Origin: Halobacteriales archaeon QH_7_66_36 | GTDB lineage: Archaea > Halobacteriota > Halobacteria > Halobacteriales > Haloarculaceae | Length of the DNA stretch: 64,000 nucleotides | Assembly (NCBI GenBank): GCA_003021175.1 | Contig: PXQV01000001.1 | Location: forward strand, 63,869 to 127,868 | Direction: 5' to 3' | Part shown: piece by piece, positions 8,541-17,861 of the stretch | Position numbering within the stretch: the stretch's first letter is position 1 | How the letters are laid out: each line of letters opens with the position of its first letter | Translations under genes and position numbers: made by a program | Notes under the pieces: generated by a model | Seen by the model: the letters and a program-made list of their open reading frames with translations, nothing else | The model's database searches: none | Told to the model about the DNA's origin: nothing

Positions 8541-10205
8541 ATGAAGTTACGCAACAGGCTCGTTATCGCACTGTGTCTCGTCGGCCTCGTTCTCGGGACG
8601 ACGACGTACGTCGGCTTCGAGCTGTTTCAGGATCGGTCGGTCGAACAGTCCCGAGCGAACGTCAACGAGACGGCGGCGATGAGCGCGGACATCGTCGAGG
8701 GACAGGTGCGCGAACGGAAGGGACAGGTCGCGTACGTCGCCGCGCAACCGGCCGCCCGGGGTGATAACGTCGACGCGTACATCAGGAGCTTCGTCCAGAA
8801 CAGCCGATTCGTCAGCGCACACACGCTCTCCGAGGACGGCACCGTGCAGTCGGTGTATTCGGCACCCGGCACGCCGAAGCCGGTCGCCGAGGGTGACCGA
8901 CGCGCGACAGCGCAGTACGCCGAGCGTACGTTAGACGGGCGAACGTACGTGTCGCCGGTGTTCTGTGCCGAGGAAGGGCGGTGTCGCGTCCGCATCAGCG
9001 CGCCGATCATCGACGCCAGCAGCGACGGCGGTAGCGTCGTCGGTGTGCTCGCGGCCACGATACCCGTCCGCGGCGGCGTCTTCTTCGAAGCGTCGGAATC
9101 TGGCACCCCGAACACGGCGGTGTACGTGGTCGCCCCCACCGACGACGGCGAGATCATCTTCGGCGGTGAGCCGCCGAACTTCGCCGCGAGCATCAGTGGA
9201 AAGGCGACCGTCGCGTCGACGGACTGGGAGGTGCGCGTCACCCGAAACCGCGCCGGATTGAACACTCGGCTTCGAACTACCTTCTACGCGCAGTTGGTGA
9301 GTCTGCTCGTCGTGCTCGGGTCGGTGGCGATGTTCGGGGCGTGGGAGTACCGGACGAATCTCCGGCACGTCGACCGCCTGCTCGACGGTCTCGACGCGCT
9401 CCGCGACGGCGACTACGGCCACTCGTTGGACCTGTCGGACGCCGACGAGTGGTCGAGCATCGAGCGCCGCTTCTCGGGGTTGGCGGCGACGCTCGCCGAG
9501 CGAGAGACGGAGGTCGAAGAGCAGCGGCAGCGCCGGCGCATGCTGTACCGACTGCTCCGGCACAATCTGCGAAACGAACTCAACGTCGTCATCATGGATG
9601 CAGAGCGCATCCCGGACTACACGGAAAGAGAGGAGATAATCGACATCGCAGACAACGTCGTCGACACCAGTCGGCGACTGATCGACCAGGCGGACAAGGC
9701 GCGCAAACTCGAACGGCTCATGGCCGACGCGGCGAAGACCGAGCCGACCGAGGTGACGGCGCTCGTGAGCGCAGAACTCGCCGACCTGCAGACGGAGTAC
9801 GACGTGACGGTGACGGCGGAGATGGTCGACGAGGCGTGGGTGGAAGCGCCGTCGCTGCTGTCACACGCGATTCGCGAGCTGTGTGAGAACGCGGTCGAAC
9901 ACAACAGCGCCGACCCGGTCGTCGAGGTCGCGGTCGAGCGAGCCGACGAGTCGATACTGCTTCGCATCCGCGACGACGGTCCGGGGATCAACGCACAGGA
10001 CCGGCGAGCGCTCGGCGACGAGACCGAGACGCGACTGGAACACGGGAGCGGTATCGGCCTCCGCTTCGTCTACTGGACCGTCGAGCGGATGGACGGCTCC
10101 GTGACCGTCATCGACAACGATCTGGGCGGGACCACGATCACGCTGCGACTGCCGGCGATACCGTCACCGACGGCGCAGGAGCACGATACCACCGAGCAGG
10201 AGTAG
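8541..10205 (+). CDS. Membrane sensor histidine kinase with extracellular Cache-like domain
   Basis: A 554-residue sensor. Helix 1 at about 7-27, an extracytoplasmic sensor of about 220 residues with the strand pattern of a Cache domain, helix 2 at 249-270, a HAMP-like linker (271-320), a coiled stretch, then the H-box LLRHNLRNELN with phospho-accepting His341, N-box ELCENAVEHN (447-456), DDGPG (478-482) and GSGIGL (502-507). All kinase motifs are present. The reading frame overlaps the convergent CARDB-like gene by 42 bp. The HalX response regulator at 10653-11237 lies just beyond, on the other strand, and is a plausible partner, though that is inferred from position only. Confidence 0.92.
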   Translation: MKLRNRLVIALCLVGLVLGTTTYVGFELFQDRSVEQSRANVNETAAMSADIVEGQVRERKGQVAYVAAQPAARGDNVDAYIRSFVQNSRFVSAHTLSEDGTVQSVYSAPGTPKPVAEGDRRATAQYAERTLDGRTYVSPVFCAEEGRCRVRISAPIIDASSDGGSVVGVLAATIPVRGGVFFEASESGTPNTAVYVVAPTDDGEIIFGGEPPNFAASISGKATVASTDWEVRVTRNRAGLNTRLRTTFYAQLVSLLVVLGSVAMFGAWEYRTNLRHVDRLLDGLDALRDGDYGHSLDLSDADEWSSIERRFSGLAATLAERETEVEEQRQRRRMLYRLLRHNLRNELNVVIMDAERIPDYTEREEIIDIADNVVDTSRRLIDQADKARKLERLMADAAKTEPTEVTALVSAELADLQTEYDVTVTAEMVDEAWVEAPSLLSHAIRELCENAVEHNSADPVVEVAVERADESILLRIRDDGPGINAQDRRALGDETETRLEHGSGIGLRFVYWTVERMDGSVTVIDNDLGGTTITLRLPAIPSPTAQEHDTTEQE

Positions 10206-10622
10206 CCCGACACCGAGCGCGAGCTTCAGGCTCGACACCGGGGAGGATGTCGCCGCACGTTCGGTCGCCGTCGCGGTGGTCGTCGTCGTGGACTCCTCGA
10301 CCAGCACGTCGTTCACGTAGACGCTGTACGTACCGCCGTCCGACACCGGCCGCTCGAACACCACCTGTCTGGTTCCGTCCACCGGCACGCGCACGTCGCG
10401 GCTGGCGACCGTCTCGCCGTCCGTGGCGAGGTCGACCTCGTAGGACGCGTCGGTGTCGCCGCGGTTCGTGATGCGAACGCCCACGGTGAGCGTGCCGTCC
10501 GCGGTGCCGGTCGTCACCGACACCGACGCCTGCCCGGTCGCCGCGGCACCGACCACCCCGGTCGGAAGCGCACCGACGACTACGAGGACGGCGAGCGCGA
10601 TAGCGGTAGGTTTCCGAATCAT
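10164..10622 (-). CDS. Secreted, membrane-anchored CARDB-like protein
   Basis: A 152-residue exported protein. It has a Sec-type signal peptide (RKPTAIALAVLVVVGALPTGVVGA), one beta-rich domain of about 75 residues (VGVRITNRGDTDASYEVDL, as in CARDB/DUF11-type adhesion modules), a Thr-rich linker (STTTTTATATE) suited to O-glycosylation, and a C-terminal helix followed by RRR, which anchors it in the membrane. It is the last gene of the minus-strand string that starts with the surface protein at 14081. Its 3' end overlaps the convergent kinase gene by 42 bp. Confidence 0.75.
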   Translation of the reverse strand: MIRKPTAIALAVLVVVGALPTGVVGAAATGQASVSVTTGTADGTLTVGVRITNRGDTDASYEVDLATDGETVASRDVRVPVDGTRQVVFERPVSDGGTYSVYVNDVLVEESTTTTTATATERAATSSPVSSLKLALGVGLLLLGGIVLLRRR

Positions 10623-10652
10623 GGTGTCGTGGGCTGCGGCAACGTCACGGGG

Positions 10653-11237
10653 TTAGGGTCGCCGTTGGACCGTGTCACCGTTCAGATCATCGAGGACGGC
10701 AGCGAACGACGAGTCGCTGAGTCGCTCTGCTGGCGTCTCCGACTCCTCGCGAAGGTGTCGCACGCGGTCGAGCAGTTCGACGTAGGTGTCGTTCGCGCCG
10801 AGCCCGACCGCGACCTCCTGCAGCGTCGACAGCTGCTGTAACAGCGCGTACTGTTTTCTGACCGCGTCGGACTGCGACGACAGGGTCGACAGTTCCGCCA
10901 CGGTCTGCTTCAGGGTCTCGCCGTCGACCGGCTTGATTAGATACGCGTCGAACAGGGTGCTGACGATGTCCGGGTCGAGGTCGATAGCCGACACCATGGC
11001 GATGCCACAGTCGTACCCCCGTTCTCTGATCGCTTCGACCAACTCGTCGCCCGACATGCCGGGCATCCGTCGGTCGATCAGACACACGTCGACCGTCTCG
11101 TCTATCAGTTCGGCCCCCTCGGTTCCCGACGAGGCACACTGTACGTCGTGTCCGTCGGCGAGATAGAGCGCGTACATCTCCGCTAACTTCGGCTCGTCGT
11201 CGACGACGAGCACTCGCGCCGCGTCAGCGTCGGTCAT
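10653..11237 (-). CDS. HalX-domain response regulator
   Basis: A 194-residue cytoplasmic response regulator. The receiver domain has the acidic pocket (VVDDEPK), the phospho-acceptor Asp in VCLIDRRMPGMSG, and the Lys in LIKPVDGET. A C-terminal helical HalX domain (about 125-180) contains the typical LLQQLSTLQEVAVGL region. HalX regulators are a haloarchaeal family without a classical DNA-binding domain. The start overlaps the end of the degenerate sensor gene by 14 bp, so both are probably co-translated. Possible partner kinases are the degenerate sensor next to it (which lacks the catalytic parts) and the intact kinase at 8541-10205. Confidence 0.9.
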   Translation of the reverse strand: MTDADAARVLVVDDEPKLAEMYALYLADGHDVQCASSGTEGAELIDETVDVCLIDRRMPGMSGDELVEAIRERGYDCGIAMVSAIDLDPDIVSTLFDAYLIKPVDGETLKQTVAELSTLSSQSDAVRKQYALLQQLSTLQEVAVGLGANDTYVELLDRVRHLREESETPAERLSDSSFAAVLDDLNGDTVQRRP

Positions 11238-11745
11238 GGTTCTCTTCGTCCCGCCGGGCCGCGTCAGTCGTCGGCCGTGATTCGGTCGGCGTCTTCACAC
11301 CACGGAGCTCGACACACGCGTTCGCCGCGCTCAGCGGATTCCGGAGGCCGTTGACGAACACCCTGACGAGTTCCTGCCGCTCGGCGTCACGACGCTCCAG
11401 TTGCGCCTTCTGCCGCTGCAGTTCCGCGACCTGCCGGAGCGACGTTTCGTCGTCACTGCCGAGTCCGTCGAGCGCGGCAGCCACGTGTGCTGCTAACTCG
11501 CGGACGAACGGAACGAGCGGGACGTTCGCCGTGCCGTCACCCGTCACGGCCAACAGCGCGTGGTCGGCCGCTGGAACGAACAGCGTCGCCGTCGCGCCGG
11601 ATGGGTCGTGAGCCTGTTCCACCGCACGCCGGTACACCCTCTCGCGGTCGGTCGCACGGAGCAGCGATCCGGCGGCGGACCGGTGCGCTATCTCGTCTTG
11701 TCTGTAGTGTGATTCCTGATCGGTCGGGGGGTACGTTCGACTCAT
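11224..11745 (-). CDS. Degenerate sensor: partial GAF plus histidine-less dimerisation helix
   Basis: A 173-residue protein with a partial GAF-like module (about 35-95), a coiled helix, and a stretch that aligns with a histidine-kinase dimerisation helix. The usual SHDLRNPL is VNGLRNPLSAA here, so the phospho-accepting His is Asn and the next Asp is Gly. The protein ends about 35 residues later with no ATPase domain. It therefore cannot autophosphorylate and may act as a sensing or scaffolding partner for the HalX regulator it overlaps by 14 bp. Its start overlaps the surface protein stop by 4 bp (ATGA). Erosion of a former kinase is the alternative. Confidence 0.75.
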   Translation of the reverse strand: MSRTYPPTDQESHYRQDEIAHRSAAGSLLRATDRERVYRRAVEQAHDPSGATATLFVPAADHALLAVTGDGTANVPLVPFVRELAAHVAAALDGLGSDDETSLRQVAELQRQKAQLERRDAERQELVRVFVNGLRNPLSAANACVELRGVKTPTESRPTTDAARRDEENHDRR

Positions 11746-14081
11746 GAGTTGTCTTCGGTGTCTTCGCCGGTCGTGGACTGTTCGAGGAGGAGGACGATTG
11801 CCGCGGCGACCAGTGCCACCGGCACGCGGAACCCGGGGGTCGTCGGCCGGGTCGACGGCGTCCCGGTTCGGCCTTGTCGCACCCGCACCGAAACCGACGC
11901 GTCGCCGATCGCGAGGTCGTATCGGCCCGGGCGGTCGAACGTGTGCGCGAACGCGACCGTCGTCGACCCGCCGGCGGCGAGCGACACGGTCGACTGCTCG
12001 ACGACGACGCCGTTGATGCTGGCGGTGATGGTCTGCTGTCCGGAGGCGTTGCCGACGTTCCGGGCCGCGACGCTGACCCGAACGGGCGTTCCCGGGTCGA
12101 TATCGCTCCGGTTGAGCGCTACCTCGCGAATCTGAATATCAGGCCGGCGGTTGGGTCGGGACGGCCCCGCCCAGACCGAGTACGACGAGAGCGTCGCCGC
12201 CTCGACGCGGTACTGGTAGGCCGTCGCCGTCTCGCCGACGAGTCCGGTCTCCTTGCGACGCCAGTCGCCGTCCTGCCGATAGTACAGCGAGACGTTCCGC
12301 GGGCCGTACTGCACCTCGGCGAGCCGCGACTTGGCGACGGTGAACTCGACGGTGACGCCGGCGACGTTGCCCTCGCTGTGTTGGAGCGTGAGTTCGCCGA
12401 GCTCCTGTCCGCGGACGCCGGCCGGGGCGGGCATGTCGCCGCCGCTCCCGACGACGACACTCGAACTCGCGTTGCCGAAGGCGATCGAGAGCTGCTGGAG
12501 TTCGACGTCGCTCGACCCGACAGAGTCGAGCGAGACGTTCGCCGACCCGGCCGGCGAGGCGCGGACCAACTTGCGGCTCTCGTTGTTCGACTCGAACTCG
12601 AACACCTCCGTGGTCGGCTCGCCGACCACCAGCGTCGCGCGCTCGGTCGGGCGGTCGTCGAACCGAATCGCGGTCGCGTACGTTCCGAGCGACGGATTCC
12701 GGACCGGCTCGAAGCCGACGACGAACATCTCGCCCGCGCGGAGTCGCTGTCGGTCCGCGAGGGTGACCGTCACCGCGTTGGCGTCCGTCTCGATCGACTC
12801 GACGGCCGCGATGAGATTGCTGTCGACCGCTCCGTCACCGTTCCTGTTGATGCCGAACGTCGTCAGGTTCGACCGGTCCAATTTGCCGATATCGATGGCG
12901 GCCGGATAGCCGACGGTCACCTGCGTCACCGACACGCCGGTATCGGCGACTGCGTACGCGGTGTGCGTGGCGTCGGCCTCGGCGGCGGGCGGTGAGGCGA
13001 CGAGAAACCCCTGTCGGATGGCGTCATCCGTTCCGGAAATCGACTCGGTAGTCGAGAAGTTGCCGGTCACCGTGAGGTTCGTCGACCCGAGCGTCGCGAC
13101 GACGCTAACCTCGTGATCGCCGGCGGGCGGATTGACGACGCCCTCGAACACGAACTGCAGCACGTCATCTCGGTCCGGCGTGTACGCACCGTCGAACCCG
13201 ACGTGGATGGTCCCGTCGCTGTTCACCTCGACAGACTCGACGCGGTCGTCCAGCGCCGCGTCAACGTCGCCGTCGCGGTCGGTGTCCACACCGACGGAGA
13301 CGTTGCTGAACGAGACGGGCCGCGGGTCGGCCCGTTCGTAGTCGACGACGACGCCCTCGATTGGTTCGCTGGCGTTCGCTGACCCAACGTGCAACCGCAG
13401 TTGGTGGGTCGCGGACGCGCTGGCTGCCTCCGGCAGCGTGACGACTTCGACGTTCGGTTGAGTCGGCTCCGGTTCGCTCTCGCCGCCGGAGTCTGGATCG
13501 TCTGGCGTCGGCGTTGGCGTCGGCGTCGAACTGCTGGTGATTTCGAGGCCGGCCGTCGACGGCGTGCCCGCGCTCTGTGGGTTGATCGTGACGTTCACGT
13601 CGAACGTCCCCGCGCTGTCCGGGTTCACGGTGTCGTTGTACTCGACGACGACGGTGTCGTTCTCGGCGAGCGAGTAACTGCCGCCGAAGCCGAACTTTAT
13701 CGTGTGGCCGTTGTTCGAGACGCTCGCCTCTCCCAAGTCGTCGGAGACGTCCGTGTCGATCGTCCCGTCGCCGTCGGTGTCGATACCGACCCGGACGACG
13801 TCGTTCTGGCCGACGTTGCTCACGTCGGCGGGCGAACTGGAGACGGAGTAGTCGACGGTGAAGCCGTTGAGCGAGTCGCTCGCCGACTTCGAGCCGACGA
13901 CGGCCGTCGCCGTGTGAGTCGCCGTCACGCCGGGGTCGTCGGGCGCGGCGACGACCCTTACAGTCGTCGACGCCGCGGTCACCGGTACACCGACCGCGCC
14001 AACCACCAGCAACGAGACCACGAGCTCACACAGCAGGCGCTGGAGCGTCGCCTGCCTCGGGTCGAGCGTGGCAGATGTCAT
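11742..14081 (-). CDS. Large surface protein with three Ca-loop repeats, PGF-pre-PGF and CARDB domains
   Basis: A 779-residue exported protein; ATG 14081 gives a signal segment (LLCELVVSLLVVGAVGVPVTA). Three related beta-rich repeats begin with ATHT/ATHQ at about 54, 224 and 371, and each contains an acidic loop resembling an EF-hand or thrombospondin-3 loop: DTDGDGTID (101), DTDRDGDVD (266) and NRNGDGAVD (412). A Thr-Pro linker separates repeats 1 and 2. A PGF-pre-PGF-type domain (about 500-638), a CARDB domain (about 650-735) and a C-terminal membrane helix (752-768) follow. Probably an adhesin or cell-envelope protein that binds calcium. It heads a minus-strand string with a degenerate sensor and a HalX regulator. 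Confidence 0.82.
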   Translation of the reverse strand: MTSATLDPRQATLQRLLCELVVSLLVVGAVGVPVTAASTTVRVVAAPDDPGVTATHTATAVVGSKSASDSLNGFTVDYSVSSSPADVSNVGQNDVVRVGIDTDGDGTIDTDVSDDLGEASVSNNGHTIKFGFGGSYSLAENDTVVVEYNDTVNPDSAGTFDVNVTINPQSAGTPSTAGLEITSSSTPTPTPTPDDPDSGGESEPEPTQPNVEVVTLPEAASASATHQLRLHVGSANASEPIEGVVVDYERADPRPVSFSNVSVGVDTDRDGDVDAALDDRVESVEVNSDGTIHVGFDGAYTPDRDDVLQFVFEGVVNPPAGDHEVSVVATLGSTNLTVTGNFSTTESISGTDDAIRQGFLVASPPAAEADATHTAYAVADTGVSVTQVTVGYPAAIDIGKLDRSNLTTFGINRNGDGAVDSNLIAAVESIETDANAVTVTLADRQRLRAGEMFVVGFEPVRNPSLGTYATAIRFDDRPTERATLVVGEPTTEVFEFESNNESRKLVRASPAGSANVSLDSVGSSDVELQQLSIAFGNASSSVVVGSGGDMPAPAGVRGQELGELTLQHSEGNVAGVTVEFTVAKSRLAEVQYGPRNVSLYYRQDGDWRRKETGLVGETATAYQYRVEAATLSSYSVWAGPSRPNRRPDIQIREVALNRSDIDPGTPVRVSVAARNVGNASGQQTITASINGVVVEQSTVSLAAGGSTTVAFAHTFDRPGRYDLAIGDASVSVRVRQGRTGTPSTRPTTPGFRVPVALVAAAIVLLLEQSTTGEDTEDNS

Positions 14082-14256
14082 GGGGGGTGGTCGTTCAGTA
14101 CGGACGCGTCCCGATCCGACTGCCAGCGGTCTCCTGTCTCGAAGGAGTTCCTGACGTGTGGAAAGCATCCGAAGTAACACACTAATAGCTGGTGGCTGTT
14201 TCGGACGGAGACGGCGAAAAGAAACCAGAGTGGGCCTCGCTCCCCCGTCTGGCGGC

Positions 14257-15714
14257 TCAGTCGTCGGCAGGTTGGGCACCGACGTCCGGCCGTTCGACCG
14301 TCCGGTCGGTGGCCTCACCGTCGATGTCGTACGGATACTCGCCGGTGACACAGCCGAGACACAGATCCGCCTCGCTGGCGTCGAGCGCGTCGGCGACGGC
14401 CTCGACGGAGAGATACGACAGCGAGTCGGCACCGATCTCCTCTCGGATCGCGTCGACCGAACTGTCGGCCGCGATGAGTTCCTCGCGGGTCGCCATGTCG
14501 ATACCCATGTAACAGGGTGAGATGATCGCCGGCGCGCCGACGCGGAAGTTGACCTCTTCTGCACCCACGTCGCGAAGCAGGTCGACGAGTTGCCGCGAGG
14601 TCGTGCCGCGGACGATGGAGTCGTCGATCACCGTGACCGTCTTCCCCTCGACCACGTCCCGGATCGGGTTGAGCTTCAGCCGGACGGCGCGCTCGCGGGC
14701 GTCCTGTGTCGGCATGATGAACGTCCGCCCGACGTAGCGGTTCTTCATGAGTCCCTCGGCGAACTCGACGCTCGCGCCCTCCTCCTGTGCGGCCTCGGCG
14801 TAGCCCGACGCGAAGGCGCGCCCGGAGTCGGGGACCGGCATCACCACGTCGGAGTCGGTGCCCGACTCCTCCCAGAGCTTCCGGCCCAGTTCGCGGCGCA
14901 CGTCGTAGACGAGACTGCCGTCGATGCGGGAGTCCGGGCGGGCGAAGTAGACGTGTTCGAAGAAGCAGTTGGCCGTCCGTTCGGCCTCGACGAGTTGGTA
15001 GGATTCGAGGCCAGCGCCGTCGTCATCGAGGACGACGAGTTCGCCCGGTCGCACGTCGCGGACGAGGTCGCCGTCGAGCACGTCGATGGCCGCCGACTCC
15101 GAGGCGAGGATGTAGCCGTCGTCGATCTTCCCGATGCACAGCGGTCGGTTCCCGCGAGGGTCGCGGACGCCGAGCACGGTGTCGTCGTGTGCGATGGTGA
15201 GCGCGTACGAGCCGTGGATGCGGTTCATCGTCCGCCTGACGGCGCGCACGAGGTCGGCTTCGAGGAGGTTGCGCGCGAGGTCGTGGGCGATGACCTCGGT
15301 GTCGCCGTCGCTGGTGAACGCGTGGCCGTGGCCCGCGAGTTCGCTGCGGAGCTCTCCGGCGTTCACGAGATTGCCGTTGTGCGACAGGCCGAGCGATCCG
15401 GACTTGAACGACACCGAGAACGGCTGTGCACAGGAGGTGTCGACGCTGCCGTCCGTCGGATAGCGGACGTGGCCGATGCCGACCTCGCCCGCGAGCCCGT
15501 TGAGGTCGGACTCCTCGAAGGCGTCGCCGACGAGCCCCATCTCAACGTGGTCGTGCTGTTGGAACCCGTCGTGTGTGACGATCCCGGCCGACTCTTGGCC
15601 GCGGTGTTGGAGCGCGTACAGCGCATAATAGAGGGGGCGAGCGGCCGCCCGCCCGTCGAGCGACACCCCGACGACCCCGCATTTCTCCCGCGGCCCCGCG
15701 AGCTCCCGCGTCAT
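14257..15714 (-). CDS. purF: Amidophosphoribosyltransferase (PurF), Fe-S type
   Basis: First committed step of purine synthesis: PRPP + glutamine to phosphoribosylamine. It has 485 residues. The N-terminal glutaminase domain begins REKCGVVGV, with Cys12 expected to become the N-terminal nucleophile after propeptide removal. The PRPP-binding motif is VTVIDDSIVRGTT. Four further cysteines (in TANCFFEH, ISPCYMG and DLCLGC) match the [4Fe-4S] ligands of the Bacillus-type enzyme, so it should be oxygen sensitive. Single gene; the 3' end faces the surface-protein promoter region. Confidence 0.96.
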   Translation of the reverse strand: MTRELAGPREKCGVVGVSLDGRAAARPLYYALYALQHRGQESAGIVTHDGFQQHDHVEMGLVGDAFEESDLNGLAGEVGIGHVRYPTDGSVDTSCAQPFSVSFKSGSLGLSHNGNLVNAGELRSELAGHGHAFTSDGDTEVIAHDLARNLLEADLVRAVRRTMNRIHGSYALTIAHDDTVLGVRDPRGNRPLCIGKIDDGYILASESAAIDVLDGDLVRDVRPGELVVLDDDGAGLESYQLVEAERTANCFFEHVYFARPDSRIDGSLVYDVRRELGRKLWEESGTDSDVVMPVPDSGRAFASGYAEAAQEEGASVEFAEGLMKNRYVGRTFIMPTQDARERAVRLKLNPIRDVVEGKTVTVIDDSIVRGTTSRQLVDLLRDVGAEEVNFRVGAPAIISPCYMGIDMATREELIAADSSVDAIREEIGADSLSYLSVEAVADALDASEADLCLGCVTGEYPYDIDGEATDRTVERPDVGAQPADD

Positions 15715-15844
15715 GTACGTAGCCCTTCGGCGCCGGGGGTAAAACGTTCGTGGTTGTGTTCAGCGACAGGGTTCGTTGAGTCGCAGTATGCACGAACGTG
15801 TGTATCGGCGGCGGTCGAGGAGGCTGTTCCCGGCCGCGAGCGGG

Positions 15845-17683
15845 TCAGTCCAGCACGACGAGCGCGTCGCCCTGATTCACCGACTGGTCTTCCTCCACGG
15901 CGACCTCCGTGACGGTGCCGCCGAACTCGGCGACCACGTCGTTTTCCATCTTCATCGCCTCCAACACGAGCAGCACGTCGCCGGCCGCCACCTCGTCGCC
16001 CTCGTCGATGTCTACGTCGATGACGGTTCCCTGCATCTCGGCGGTGACGACCTCACCGTCCGCGGAGACGCTCGGTGCCTCGCGGGTCTCGCCGCCGTCG
16101 CTGCCGCCCCCGCTGTCGCCGCCGGTCGGCGCGGGCCGGGCCGACTCCTGCCGTGGGACGCCCGTCTCTTCCAGATCCACGTCGAACCGCTTGCCGTTCA
16201 CCTCGATAGTGAACTCGCGGGTGACGGTCGGCTCCTCCTCGTCCCCGTCGTCGGTCGCGGTGCCGGTCCCGTACTGTTCCTGATACTCGTCGAAGGCCGA
16301 CCGGTCGATCTCGTTGTCGAGATACTTCGTCGTGTGCGTCCCGTCGACGAACTCGTCGTCGTCGAGCATCGCGAGGTGGAACGGGACGATGGTGACGATA
16401 CCCTCCAGCCCGTACTCGCGGAGGGCGCGCTTCGACCGGGTGATGCACTCCGACCGGTCGCCCCCGTGGACGACCAGTTTCGCGATCATCGAGTCGTAGT
16501 CGGTGACGAGGTCGTCGCCCTGCCGGAGCGCGTCGTCGAGACGGACGCCGATGCCGCCCGGGGTGTCGTACGTCTCCAGCGTCCCGCCCTGTGCGGGCGC
16601 GAAGTCGTCGGTGGCGTCCTCCGCGTTGATGCGAAACTCCATCGCGTGGCCTTCCAGCTCCACGTCGTCCTGCGAGAAACTGATCGCCTCGCCGGCGGCG
16701 ACTCGGATCTGCCACTTCACGATGTCGATGCCAGTCAACTCCTCGGTGACGGTGTGTTCGACCTGAATCCGCGTGTTCACTTCGAGGAAGTAGAACTCGG
16801 CGTCGGCACCCAGCAGTTCGCCGTGCTCGCGCTCGGGGTTCTCCTCGACGAGGAACTCGACGGTGCCGGCGTTCACGTAGTCGGACTCCGCGACGCCGCG
16901 GCGTGCGGCCTCGCCAATCTCCTCGCGGAGGTCGTCGGTGAGCGCGGGCGAGGGGCCCTCCTCGATGACCTTCTGGTGGCGGCGCTGGAGCGAGCAGTCG
17001 CGCTCGCCGAGATGCCGGACGTTGCCGTGTTCGTCGGCGAGCACCTGCACCTCGATGTGGCGCGGATTCTCGAGATACCGTTCGAGATACACGGAGTCGT
17101 TGTCGAAGTACGCCTCGCCCTCACGCTTGGCAGATTCGAGCTGGTCGGCCGCCTCGCTCTCGTCGCGGACGACCTTCATTCCGCGGCCGCCGCCGCCGCC
17201 CTCGGCTTTGATCGCGACGGGATAGCCGTACTCGTCGCCGAAGTCGGTGACTTCCTCGGGGTCGGTGACGGGGTCGGTCGTCCCCGGGACGATGGGCACG
17301 TCCGCGGCGGCCATCAGCGACCGCGCCTGCGTCTTCTCGCCGAGTTGGCGCATCGAGTCGGCCGCCGGACCGATCCACGTGATGCCGTCCGTCTCCTGAA
17401 CTCTGCGGGCGAACTCGGCGTTCTCGGCGAGGAAGCCGTAGCCCGGGTGGATGGCGTCGGCACCGGCCTTCTGTGCCGCGTCGACGACCGCCTCGTGGTC
17501 GAGATACGAGTCGGCGGCGCGGGCCGGGCCGATGTTGTACGCCTCGTCGGCGAAGCGGACGTGGCCGCCGTCCTTGTCCGCCTCGCTGTAGACGGCCACC
17601 GTCGCGACCCCGAGTTCCTCGCAGGCCCGCATCACGCGCACCGCGATTTCGCCCCGGTTGGCGACGAGTACCTTCTCGAACAT
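15845..17683 (-). CDS. Acyl-CoA (propionyl/acetyl-CoA) carboxylase, biotin carboxylase + BCCP subunit
   Basis: ATP-dependent carboxylation of biotin for acyl-CoA carboxylase; in haloarchaea this complex carboxylates propionyl-CoA and acetyl-CoA. Start ATG 17683 ([19 protein letters not shown]), 612 residues. Order: biotin-carboxylase N domain, ATP-grasp domain with a Gly-rich loop (EGGGGGRGM), C domain, an Asp/Glu/Gly-rich linker, and a C-terminal biotinyl domain with biotin-accepting Lys578 in EAMKMEN. Its carboxyltransferase and small-subunit partners lie at 22135-23917 on the other strand, separated by a broken esterase, an acyl-CoA synthetase and an oxidoreductase. Confidence 0.94.
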   Translation of the reverse strand: MFEKVLVANRGEIAVRVMRACEELGVATVAVYSEADKDGGHVRFADEAYNIGPARAADSYLDHEAVVDAAQKAGADAIHPGYGFLAENAEFARRVQETDGITWIGPAADSMRQLGEKTQARSLMAAADVPIVPGTTDPVTDPEEVTDFGDEYGYPVAIKAEGGGGGRGMKVVRDESEAADQLESAKREGEAYFDNDSVYLERYLENPRHIEVQVLADEHGNVRHLGERDCSLQRRHQKVIEEGPSPALTDDLREEIGEAARRGVAESDYVNAGTVEFLVEENPEREHGELLGADAEFYFLEVNTRIQVEHTVTEELTGIDIVKWQIRVAAGEAISFSQDDVELEGHAMEFRINAEDATDDFAPAQGGTLETYDTPGGIGVRLDDALRQGDDLVTDYDSMIAKLVVHGGDRSECITRSKRALREYGLEGIVTIVPFHLAMLDDDEFVDGTHTTKYLDNEIDRSAFDEYQEQYGTGTATDDGDEEEPTVTREFTIEVNGKRFDVDLEETGVPRQESARPAPTGGDSGGGSDGGETREAPSVSADGEVVTAEMQGTVIDVDIDEGDEVAAGDVLLVLEAMKMENDVVAEFGGTVTEVAVEEDQSVNQGDALVVLD

Positions 17684-17861
17684 GGGCGAGTCTGTCCCCG
17701 GAGCACACCTTACTTTATCGGTCTCACCCACGGGCTGACGCGTCTGGTGTCGGTGGCCCCCGGAAGCTCCGATGTTCGGACAGCGACGAGCGGTATCGGC
17801 TCGTGTCAACGCTTGGTTCCGGAACCCGTGGACTGATACCGATCCACGTGGCCCTACGGAT

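Noticed and set aside
13490-13540. Short GTC/GGC-type repeat in the surface protein gene as a tandem repeat locus
   Set aside because: It encodes the Thr-Pro linker (PTPTPTP) of the protein and is explained by that; it is too short to be a separate repeat feature.
15776-17836. Long plus-strand open frame of 686 codons opposite the biotin-carboxylase gene
   Set aside because: It is the antisense shadow of a clearly real gene; its composition (Val/Arg/His-rich, no motifs) is what reversed G+C-rich coding DNA gives.
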